Assembly (NCBI GenBank): GCA_034696485.1
Contig: JAQIWT010000540.1
Span: forward strand, 1 to 18,488
DNA: 18,488 nucleotides
Source: Isohypsibius dastychi
Lineage: Eukaryota; Tardigrada; Eutardigrada; Parachela; Isohypsibiidae
Reading direction: 5' to 3'
The first letter of the stretch is position 1. Each line of letters begins with the position of its first letter. A program made the position numbers and the translations under genes. A model generated the notes under the pieces. It ran no database searches. It was not told the DNA's origin and worked only from the letters and a program-made list of their open reading frames with translations. Of this stretch, positions 10,601 through 18,488 are shown piece by piece.

Positions 10601-12251
10601 TTTTCACAAAATGGTGGCTGTGGCTATGTGTAAGTCACACCGAATTTCTGGTATGCAAAACATATCGGCTAATTTTGAACGTTGTTGCAGATTAAAGCCG
10701 ACTGTGATGAGGGAAGATTTCTCAGTGTACAGCGCGAATTCCAAGAAAATACTCGGGGTCACTGCTCAAACTCTCACCATAAAGGTATGGTCACAGTGAA
10801 GAAGAATTTGTTACTTGTTAGCCGCTGTTATGCGTGTTATCCGCGACTCAAGATTAATGTGGCTGCAGGTGATCAGCGCTCTTAATCTGCCGAAGCCGAC
10901 CGGTGCGGCGACGAAAGGTGATGTGATAGACCCTTTTGTGAAGCTCGAAATTTCTGGAATTCCCGCCGACTGCTGTGAATATCAAACAAAAACAGTGCTG
11001 AACAACGGTTAGTAATTCTCAATCTGTATATACTATAGTCAAAGTGTATAATTTTGATCTCTCCAGGGTTTAATCCCGTATTCGATGAAACGTTTGAGTT
11101 TCAGCTGACCTTCCCAGAAATGGCGCTTTTACGGTTTGCAGTCATCGATGACGATTGTATTGGGGACGATTTTATAGGTATGACGGCAATTCCAAATTTT
11201 ACATCAATATCAATTCAGCATATTTAGGACAGTATACCATTCCGATTGAATGCATCCAAACAGGCTACCGCCACGTCCGGCTAAAATCACTTTACAGCAA
11301 AGAAATACCCAATTGTTTCCTCTTCGTTCATGTTGCTCTTACGAGCAAGAAAGGAGGAGGAGTAAGAATGCTGGTATTATGCATGATTGCGGACCGTATC
11401 TTTTTCCCTGTAGAAGACTTCCCGAACCGGAGTGTCCGGATTACTGTTGCGCCGGCGTCGACCGACAGAGTCGCTGAAGACCATTGGAATTAAACCGATG
11501 GATGATATAATAAAAGTAGTTTTTTAATCGATTATTTCGTATGATAACTGCGTAGTATCATTGAATTTTCGTTAGGCCACAGCAAACGCCTTTAAAGAAT
11601 CGATGGAGCTGAAAGAGAATGCCGATAATTCGATCCTTGTTTTCAAAGCCGAATGCGGGCAGCAGCAGACCGCGTCCATGCGCCAATGCCTGAAAGTGCT
11701 AATTCAACGTTTCTCCGCATTGAACGGTCCGGATGTATCCACATTCGCGTTCGTTGTAAAAAACGGATATCCAGAGATAACATTGCAATCCACTTCCGCT
11801 ACGGATATACCACGAAAATTTCTTGCTGCTTTTGAAAATGTACTTAAAACATTTGATTCTACAATATTAGAAACTGCGGAAAATTTGTTGATTTCTAGGT
11901 TGTCATCCACTGCCGAAACGTGATAGAAAATGCTGACCGCGTCGTGAACTCGCTGGAGTCATCGCGCACAGCTCTTCTTGAACTTTACGAAGATTTTCAG
12001 ACCTTATCAAGTCAGGCTGGTCTTCGAGGAAAGAAAATGACGAAAGGGGCAGAGAAATTTAGTTGGAATATAAGATTGATGAGAGGTTGGTGTTGGTTGA
12101 GACTGATTAGCCGGAAACGATGAGTTGACTATTGAACCATATCGTTGCAGGTCATGCGGATTTACTGTCCCAAGCCAAAGTGATGTGCCAGAAATCTATC
12201 AAAAAGATTTGTGATTCCCTAACCGTCGGTCTCAATGCAGAAAACTCTTGA
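4672..12251 (+). CDS. PLCL: Phospholipase C-like protein, PRIP/PLCL type
   Basis: Coding exons: 4672-4714, 4863-5081, 7015-7164, 7229-7432, 7487-7677, 7733-7842, 7906-7969, 8037-8136, 8203-8320, 8378-8463, 9655-10152, 10211-10436, 10594-10629, 10691-10784, 10869-11007, 11067-11177, 11228-11361, 11414-11515, 11576-11839, 11899-12085, 12151-12251. They give 1058 codons plus stop; human PLCL1 is about 1,095. Order: PP1-docking motif KKTVSF (71-76), PH domain (about 90-205), EF-hand-like region (206-355), PLC X domain (about 384-530), acidic linker with [12 protein letters not shown] domain (about 570-700), C2 domain (about 708-830) and the PRIP-specific helical C-terminus. Mammalian PRIPs bind inositol phosphates, PP1, PP2A and GABA-A-receptor partners, and do not hydrolyse PIP2. 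Here the X-domain catalytic residues are present (see findings). An in-frame TGA at 4621-4623 supports the start at 4672. Exon 13 is a 36-nt micro-exon. Intron 2 is 1.93 kb and intron 10 carries a transposable element. The alternative reading is an active PLC with PRIP architecture. Confidence 0.94.
5082..7014. other. Long second intron of the PLCL gene
   Basis: This 1,933-nt intron is bounded by a GTGAGT donor and a TTCCAG acceptor, and is about thirty times the typical intron length here. Open frames inside are short and unconvincing. It is AT-rich and contains the 70-nt imperfect palindrome described separately. Large early introns often hold enhancers or alternative first exons, but I cannot show either from sequence alone. 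Confidence 0.7.
6499..6568. other. 70-nt stem-loop in intron 2 of PLCL
   Basis: The left arm CCGCTGAATAC (6516-6526) pairs perfectly with GTATTCAGCGG (6543-6553). Inside this, after a 1x2 internal loop, AGTGG (6528-6532) pairs with CCACT (6536-6540) around a TTT loop. Outside, GGCTG (6499-6503) pairs with CAGCC (6564-6568) across a partly mismatched section. A run of seven T follows at 6575-6581. The geometry resembles a microRNA precursor or a small palindromic element remnant. No family is recognised. Confidence 0.55.
8645..8670 (+). repeat. Left terminal inverted repeat of the intron-10 element
   Basis: This 26-nt repeat is the exact reverse complement of 9556-9581. TA precedes it at 8643-8644. 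Confidence 0.9.
9556..9581 (-). repeat. Right terminal inverted repeat of the intron-10 element
   Basis: This 26-nt repeat is the exact reverse complement of 8645-8670. TA follows it at 9582-9583. Complementarity does not continue into the interior. Confidence 0.9.
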
Positions 12252-13150
12252 ATATTTTTACCATTTTTCAACCATTGGTGCCTTGTGTTGTGATGTTTTT
12301 TTTGTTCCGGTGTATCAGGACCATGTACATGGGTGACCTAAATAGTCAAGTTGATAGTGATCTACATATGTAGGAAAGAAGAAACAGTTGTAGAACTTTT
12401 TATCGCTTGCAATCAAAATATAATCCAGTATTTATTTATTGCGTCGGGATTTTCTTGACATATTGCGGCGGTAGTCCGTTGGGTCCTGTATCGTGGCGAT
12501 GACTCACGTTCAGGTTGCGATCTGATTTAAATGTGATGTGCAAAGCAAACCCCCTCCAGGTCCTTATTTATTTACTTTTGTTGTGGTTGCGGTTATCTCT
12601 TTTTCCGAACACATTCTTGTTGTTTCCTGCTACTGATCGATGTCAAACGGACTGTATTAGTCAGTTGCGCTGAAAGGTATAGTGACTTGTGATCCAGTCA
12701 GAGCATCCATCTTATCGGAACCGTGGTGACAGTAAAAAGCGAATGAGTAACATTTTTATTGGCTTTTTTTACAGAGCTGAGTTCACGGTTCACCTGATCC
12801 GTCAGACTTTGAGAGGAAGATATCCATCGCGGAATCAACTCTCGATCTTCGGTTACTCATCACGTCTGGACTGTTTTGTTTCCCGTAAATCATTTGATCT
12901 GGCGCGCTAGGGAGATCGAATGTGTCGAACTTCAAAGTCATGTTTGATTCGGTTTCATGGGGAGTGATTTCATCCTGTTGACGATGCTCCTGCAACCTTT
13001 CGAAACTGCGATTTGAATCGATATTGGGTGATTTCACTTCATCGTCTTGAGGTGAGGGGTTAACTTATTGACTTGATTTGTGGAAAGATTCATCTGAGTG
13101 CGCTGTTGTTCCATTTCTATATATTCTCATGATGCATGGTTTATTGCAGA
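12252..13150. other. Intergenic region between PLCL and MAP4K genes
   Basis: About 900 bp. The left part is the 3' flank of the PLC-like gene; no clean AATAAA was found on the + strand. The right part is the leader and promoter of the MAP4K gene. On the minus strand an open frame of about 90 codons (12783-13064), with a possible second exon and an AATAAA at 12567-12572, gives weak evidence of a divergent transcript (see findings). I do not annotate it as a gene because no convincing start or homology is visible. Confidence 0.5.
13140..13150 (+). promoter_or_regulatory. Splice acceptor just before the MAP4K start codon
   Basis: TTTATTGCAG ends at 13149, only one base before the predicted ATG at 13151-13153. 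It could be a trans-splice site for a spliced leader, common in nematodes with very short 5' leaders, or the acceptor of a cis intron in the 5' untranslated region. If neither is used, an in-frame ATG at 13136 would add five residues; an in-frame TGA at 13130-13132 blocks anything longer. Confidence 0.4.
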
Positions 13151-15771
13151 ATGAGCCATCCTGCGCTGAATGATATTTCAAGATCAAATCCCCAGCTGGA
13201 ATACGAAGTTTTGCAACGAATCGGCGGGGGAACTTATGGGGATGTTTACAAGGCCAAGAAAATTGGATCATCCACTTTCGCGGCGATTAAAATTATCAAA
13301 TTTGAGCCTGGGGATGACATCAGTGTAATTCTGCAAGAAATCGTTGTGATGAAAGAGTTGAATCACGCGAATGTTGTTGCTTATTATGGCGCCTACATGC
13401 GACAAAGTCGGCTTTGGATTTGCATGGAATATTGTTCCGGTGGATCGCTGCAGGATATTTACCATGCAATCGGTCCTCTTCCGGAAAAGCACATCGCCTA
13501 TGTGATTCGAGAAACGCTTAAAGGACTGGCTTATCTGCATCAGATGGGGAAAATGCATCGTGATATCAAAGGCGCTAACATTCTTCTGACGGAAGAGGGC
13601 GAAGTCAAACTCGCGGATTTCGGGGTCTCTGCACAAATCACCAACACCTTGAGCAAACGGAAGAGTTTCATAGGATCTCCGTATTGGCAAGTTTTCATTG
13701 CAATTTCGATTTTCAGCCCGAATTGAAGAGGGAATTTGTTTTCAGGATGAGTCCGGAAATCGCCGCTGTGGAGCGGAAAGGCGGTTACAATCAACAATGT
13801 GATATTTGGTCCCTCGGAATAACCGCCATCGAACTAGCAGAGCTCCAACCCCCTTTATTCGATTTACATCCGATGCGAGCGCTTTATTTGTTATCGAAGA
13901 GCAGCTACAAGTCCCCTCAGCTGAAAGACCGAATAAAGTGGACTCAAGATTATCAAGCGTTTGTCAAGATCGCGTTGACGAAGAATCCGAAAAAGCGCCC
14001 AACTGCCGATAAATTATTAGAACACACATTTGTTAGGCAGGCCAATTTGGGGCATGCTTTGGGAAGAGATTTGATTGAACAAGCTCGAAATCCGAATCGC
14101 AGTTCTGGAAGTGATGCCGGAAGTATCAACGATCAGGATGGCGAGGATGAGCGAGTAATTTCTCCTTTGAAGCGAATTCCTTCCAGAAGACCGGAAGATG
14201 ACCAGGGTTCACCAAATATGCCGTCAGTTCTTGCCAGATACCGGAATGTGGGAACAAACGGAAGTCCGGAATCTGTTCATTTTCCCATGCTTGAAGATGA
14301 AGAATACCATCAACCAAGTTCAAGTACCGAAACCTTGGATCGAACTCTCCGCCCGAACGGAAACAATCTGCGCTCGCAAAGTTCCCGTCCGAAATCGACC
14401 CCGGTACTTCCGTCGATGATGTCGGAAGAAACGGCAGATTACGATGAGGATGAATCTGCTGCGACACTTCGGATAGCACATTCCGCGGGGAATGGTTTCT
14501 CGAATCAAGCCGAATGGGTTGAAGGAGAGACCGTGGCCCCGCTGGTTCCTCCTCCAAGAACGAAACATCTGAAAAAGAAACAAAGTGATCGGTCGAATCA
14601 AAACGGATTTTCCACGTTGATTGGAACCGCTAATGGTCTGCCGCCCACTCCTAAAGTACATATGGGGGCATGTTTTTCCAAGATTTTCAACGAGTGTCCG
14701 CTGCATATTAACGCAGCCGCCTCGTGGATTCACCCGGTAACGAGAGACCAGCATATATTAATTGCCGCTGAGGAAGGTCTTTACACGCTCAATTTGAACG
14801 AGCTCCATGAATTAGCAATGGATTGTAAGTGTCTGATAGAACGTTTAATAAGTGCGTTTAATAGTGTGATTTTATTTTTAGTGCTTCATAGTCGCAGATG
14901 TACATGGATATCAGTCGTGAAGGACATCTTATTTAGCATTTCTGGCAAAACGCCGCATCTTTACCGGCATGATCTCGTATCACTCCACGGTCGTCACTTT
15001 GGTCGCTTCTCGTTATCAATGAATAAACTTCCGGAAAAACTAATGCCGAGAAAGTTCGTGACTTCAGCGAAGATAGCAGAAACCCGGGGATGTTTGAAAT
15101 GTTGTATTGGACGGAATTCGTTGAATGGCCATCGATATCTCGCCGCAGCGATGCCGAATAATATTATCCTCATGCAGTGGTATGATCCGATGAATAAGTT
15201 TATGATGCTGAAGCAAGTTGACTGGCAGCTCCCTTCCCCACTCGGAATTTTCCAGATGATTCTCACGGATGCGGAGTCGCCGCTAGTTTGCTTCGGCGTT
15301 CGCCAGATAATTGGAGATGACGGTTATCAATTTGATGTCGTGGACTTCAATCAGTCTCTTATAACTGTGACGAATCCGAAAGCGAAAACAGTTCCTAACA
15401 GCTATTTGGAAGTAACCAGCTTGAAGCAACAAGACGACAAAACCCTTGTTATCTGCCATGATAATATTGTCAAATTTCTGGATTTATCCGGATCGATAAC
15501 CTCCGACTCTAGCATTCCCATTCCAGAGTTTCACTTTACTTTCGTAATATCTGCTTTGGTATGTTTGTCGGACAGCCTCCTTGGGTTTCATCGACATGGC
15601 ATGCAGGGTCGAAGCTTCTCTTCGGATGAAGTCACGCAGGATATCAATGACGAGAGCAAAATTTATCGGGTTTTGGGAGCAGACCGATTGATTGTTTTGG
15701 AGAGCCGGCCAACTGGACAGACATCACCTGGTAATTTGTACATTGTCACCGGTCATGAAAGCAGTTTATAA
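13151..15771 (+). CDS. MAP4K3/5: MAP4K-type germinal-centre kinase with CNH domain (GCK-2/MAP4K3/5-like)
   Basis: Three exons, 13151-13686, 13746-14824 and 14882-15771, give 834 codons plus stop; human MAP4K3 is about 894. The N-terminal STE20-type kinase domain has [13 protein letters not shown] (24-36), Lys47, HRDIKGAN (136-143, Asp138), DFG (156-158) and the activation segment SFIGSPYW (172-179). A linker of about 190 residues rich in Ser, Pro and acidic residues includes PLVPPPR, a possible SH3 ligand. The citron-homology (CNH) domain runs from about 485 to near the end, with RRCTW, SGKT and a C-terminus [13 protein letters not shown] typical of MAP4K3/5. Members act upstream of JNK and, for MAP4K3, in amino-acid signalling to TORC1. 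Intron 1 uses a GC donor (13687-13745). Intron 2 (14825-14881) is 57 nt, in frame and free of stops. An AATAAA lies 124 nt after the stop. MAP4K3 and MAP4K5 are too alike to choose between here. Confidence 0.94.
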
Positions 15772-16003
15772 ATACAGAATCCGAACTTGGCTCATTTTGT
15801 GCCTTTACGTCTCCGTTTTCGTTTTGCGAAGCGAAATCCTATTGCCGTTTCTGGTCATCTGCACTTTTGTGTAGGTTTGTTTATAATATCAACTAATAAA
15901 CCAATTGCGATTCTGCAGAAAATACTCGTAAAAATTCCGCTTCCAAATGAAGAAAATTAGAAAAAGCAGATTCCGAATGAGGAAATATATAAATATCCCA
16001 TCG
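15772..16003. other. Spacer between convergent genes
   Basis: Only 232 bp separate the stop of the MAP4K gene (+) from the stop of the eIF2B-delta gene (-). Both 3' untranslated regions must lie here or overlap. A + strand AATAAA is present at 15895-15900. I see no clear AATAAA on the minus strand within it. Confidence 0.7.
15895..15900 (+). terminator. Poly(A) signal for the MAP4K gene
   Basis: A canonical AATAAA lies 124 nt after the MAP4K stop codon and about 100 nt before the stop of the opposing gene. It is the only canonical hexamer on the + strand in the spacer. Confidence 0.55.
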
Positions 16004-18295
16004 TTATTTTAAAGCGTGCTTGACTCGAAGAACAACCGGAACAGAAGTACAAGGCACCATTCCCAGTTCCGTTATTACAACCGTGATGATATCAGGTGGT
16101 ATCATGTCGTATCTACAACAACAAGAGCAATGTACAAGATTCTGCACGCGAAAATGAAACCAAAAACATACATCAGGTTTAACCTCGACATCATGACAGG
16201 GGGCGCTTCAGGACCTAACAGTCCAGGTACAACGAGGTCATCGGGATTTCCTGGAGAGAAGTATTTTGAATATCTTAATGTCGCACCACGAAATCAACGT
16301 CTTACCCAGCTCATTCTGAACTATTGAGTCAGTCTGCACTCGTTCGCAAAACTTGTATGTCTCACAGCAGACGAGAACTGGAACGTTAAAGGCTTTTGCT
16401 ACCAGAGCAATCTGCGAGGTCCCCACTCTACGATAAACGACCACTATGACTATAGAATCTCTCACAATCACCTAAGTTTGAAATACCTGGACATCACGTA
16501 TCCGTTGGCAAGCAGACATTCTGCGCCGACCAGGATTTTTGAAATCTGAAAAAAACAGGCGGTCATTATCATTCAATCAATGAAGTATTAGAACATGTTA
16601 ACCTCTGGCATAATGTATGAGATTGCCGTTATGTGAACATACGAGCACTTTAGTCCATGGCGAACTAGCCTTCGCAAGAGCTCACGACCTGAATTTATTC
16701 AGTTCGAGCAAACAAATGTCGAATCTGCATGATTTGATTTTCTTTACCCTCCATTTTCGGCCGTCCGTCAACCACAACTACAGAGAACTTTTTTCCCCTG
16801 GACTGCGCATCAACGAGCACTTGTTGGACGAGTGATGAACTAGGTTGACAAAACAGGATAGAGACATATGGTATCGGATTCAAAATAACGCCAGCATACC
16901 ACGAATACGTTAAAATAACATCGCCATCGTTAATTTTCTTTGCGGCGTACGCCTCAATAGCTTTTCCAGCCAGAACTATCTTCTCCTCGACGTAATGGTC
17001 CAACTGGGCCAAGAGCGCTTCCTTAGCCTGAAAACATGAAATATAGTTCAACTGATGGCATGTTGAAATCCGCACCAAAAAGCATTTAAAATTTCTGAAA
17101 GATAGCCGCACTCTGGCAAGAATAACATTAAAGCGTATTTGTTGGATATTAAATGCCTTACATCGAAATCCGACATATCAACAGGCGTGTGGGTAATAAT
17201 CCATTTTATATGACGGATCGCGTTACCCATGCTGACGGACAGTGGTCGGCACTGTGCCAAAAAACTGAAACATCCTCGTATATTTTCAAGAAACAAATTT
17301 TTCGTTCAAGGACCTCTACTCACTTGATATACGGTTTGATTTGAGACTCCAGATCTCGACAGAGCAGTTTCAGCGGAGGTGTTTCATAGTCAGCAATAAC
17401 CTAGGTGGAAAATACAATTAAATATAACTTTTGATGCGAACATTTATAGTTTTTCAACCTGCTTCATGGCATGGATGAGAGCCACACATCTAGCATTTGA
17501 TCCGCTGATGACTCCTTTGGAATATTGTATCCCAAGTTTCACAATGGCGGGATGGATCACATTATGTGAAGAAAACCTAGAGGTAGGCCAGTTTCACATT
17601 TCGTCCGGTTAGCGAGAAAGAGGCTATGGTGTGATTCTTTGTGATAATTTAATAACTACCCGATATTTCTGGTCAAATCATCGATCTTTTCCGGTTGGGG
17701 AAGGTGCGAAAATATTCCCAGCTTTCCGATCGCGCCACCCAATTCACACACCACACTGGTGCTCTCAGAATTGAAACTTCGTTGACGATCACGTTCAGGT
17801 TTTTTAGATTCAGCTCGCATGACTGTCGGAGTCCGCGGAACATGGACACTTTTTCCCGCAACTGAAAAACGCAAATGCGTGAGACTTGAAATAATAAGCA
17901 CAAGAGCAGATTCCCAACTGACCGGCTGGAACCTGTGCTGCTGATTCAACAGATGAGCTCTGGTTTTTTACTTCTGCACTTTGGCCTCCGGGAACAGGTT
18001 GTGGATTCGAAGAAATGGGCTCTTCCTTCGTGGTACCAGAACCTTTTTTCAACTGTGCTTTCTTGCCACGTTGAGCTTCCTATGTCCCGAAACAACCATA
18101 ATGCATGAACCTCAGGATTGAATTTTCCAGATGAAGATCCTCACCTGTATAGCTCGACGTTCAGCTCGCAGCTCTGATTTTGATTTTTCTCGCACATCCT
18201 GCAATGTTTCATCAGCTGGTGTTTCTCCTTGGCTATGGACAGAGAAAACATAGAAATATAGCGCATGCTCAACTCAGCGGATCATACTTTTCCAT
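16004..18295 (-). CDS. EIF2B4: Translation initiation factor eIF2B subunit delta
   Basis: Coding exons in order of transcription: 18295-18288, 18232-18145, 18079-17923, 17861-17660, 17576-17459, 17400-17324, 17264-17162, 17027-16900, 16839-16748, 16688-16603, 16545-16487, 16427-16306, 16250-16172, 16112-16004. They join to 475 codons plus stop; human is about 523. The charged N-terminus includes [15 protein letters not shown]. It is followed by the conserved GIFSHLPQ, a helical domain ([39 protein letters not shown]) and the Rossmann-like domain shared by eIF2B alpha, beta and delta, with [45 protein letters not shown] (390-406) and the terminal [19 protein letters not shown]. Delta is a regulatory subunit of the GTP-exchange factor that recharges eIF2 and senses phosphorylated eIF2-alpha. 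The first coding exon supplies only eight bases, ATGGAAAA; an in-frame TAA at 18332-18334 supports this start, but the N-terminus is the least certain part. Confidence 0.94.
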
Positions 18296-18488
18296 GAATG
18301 ATACGCTGGCCGTTTCACTCCTCTGAAATTCTTAACTAAATCACATACGGCAAGATCTTCCGAAGTTCAAAATTAAATCAAATCAAAGGCAGCAAAAATG
18401 CGCGAGAGGAAATTCCGTCCAGGGTACCACATGGTAGCCTGTCTTACGAATCGTGCGAACGTAGTAAGAAGGAAAGGATTCAGGCTCC
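18296..18488 (-). promoter_or_regulatory. 5' flank of the eIF2B-delta gene
   Basis: This is upstream sequence on the minus strand. GAATTTCAG ends at 18323, 27 nt before the predicted ATG, and could be a trans-splice or 5' intron acceptor. No other gene is visible before the window ends. Confidence 0.4.

Noticed and set aside
14126-14754. Two minus-strand open frames of about 144 codons
   Set aside because: They lie antisense to the MAP4K linker exon, have no recognisable domain, and are explained by the codon use of the opposite strand.
13684-15771. A single 695-codon open frame as the MAP4K C-terminal protein
   Set aside because: Its first 20 or so codons are intron 1 and it reads through intron 2 (14825-14881). 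Family alignment requires splicing to exon 13151-13686 and removal of the 57-nt intron.
16891-16905. Alternative donor two bases upstream in the eIF2B-delta exon ending at 16900
   Set aside because: GTGGTA as a donor loses the Cys of the conserved Y-x-C-SSLV motif and is a poorer consensus than GTATGC.
1-18488. CRISPR array, bacterial operon, rRNA or viral integration
   Set aside because: No regularly spaced repeats, no Shine-Dalgarno-linked compact frames, no rRNA-like segments and no viral protein motifs were seen; all four genes are spliced animal genes.

Overview
This window is eukaryotic DNA with four intron-rich protein-coding genes. Most introns are 50-65 nt, with a GT donor and a pyrimidine-rich tract ending in TTTCAG or CTAG. 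Short introns, dense packing and the gene families present point to a compact invertebrate genome. A nematode is most likely, possibly of the Trichuris/Trichinella clade, but that placement is inference and no spliced-leader gene is visible to confirm it. I rebuilt each gene by joining exons at splice sites that keep the frame and family alignment. All four models came out as whole numbers of codons ending in a stop.

Layout: 1-1259 upstream sequence without a supported gene. 1260-3162 (+) a LAMMER (CLK/Doa) dual-specificity kinase, 6 coding exons, 500 aa. 3163-4671 non-coding. 4672-12251 (+) a phospholipase-C-like protein of the PRIP/PLCL type, 21 coding exons, 1058 aa. Its second intron is 1.93 kb and holds a 70-nt stem-loop. 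Its tenth intron holds a 937-bp inverted-repeat transposable element. 12252-13150 non-coding on the + strand, with a weak minus-strand candidate. 13151-15771 (+) a germinal-centre-type MAP4K kinase with a CNH domain, 3 exons, 834 aa, including a GC-AG intron. 15772-16003 a short convergent spacer with a poly(A) signal. 16004-18295 (-) the delta subunit of translation factor eIF2B, 14 coding exons, 475 aa. 18296-18488 its upstream flank.

The genes do not form one pathway. The kinases act in splicing control (CLK) and in stress or nutrient MAPK signalling (MAP4K). The PRIP-like protein is a phosphoinositide and phosphatase scaffold in mammals, and eIF2B-delta controls translation initiation. 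They look like separately transcribed housekeeping and signalling genes.

The observation most worth following is in the PRIP-like protein. It has the PRIP domain order, the N-terminal PP1-docking motif and the PRIP C-terminal extension. Yet its X domain keeps all six active-site and calcium-ligand positions of catalytic PLC-delta, two of which are lost in mammalian PRIPs as I recall them. It may be an active or recently inactive phospholipase.
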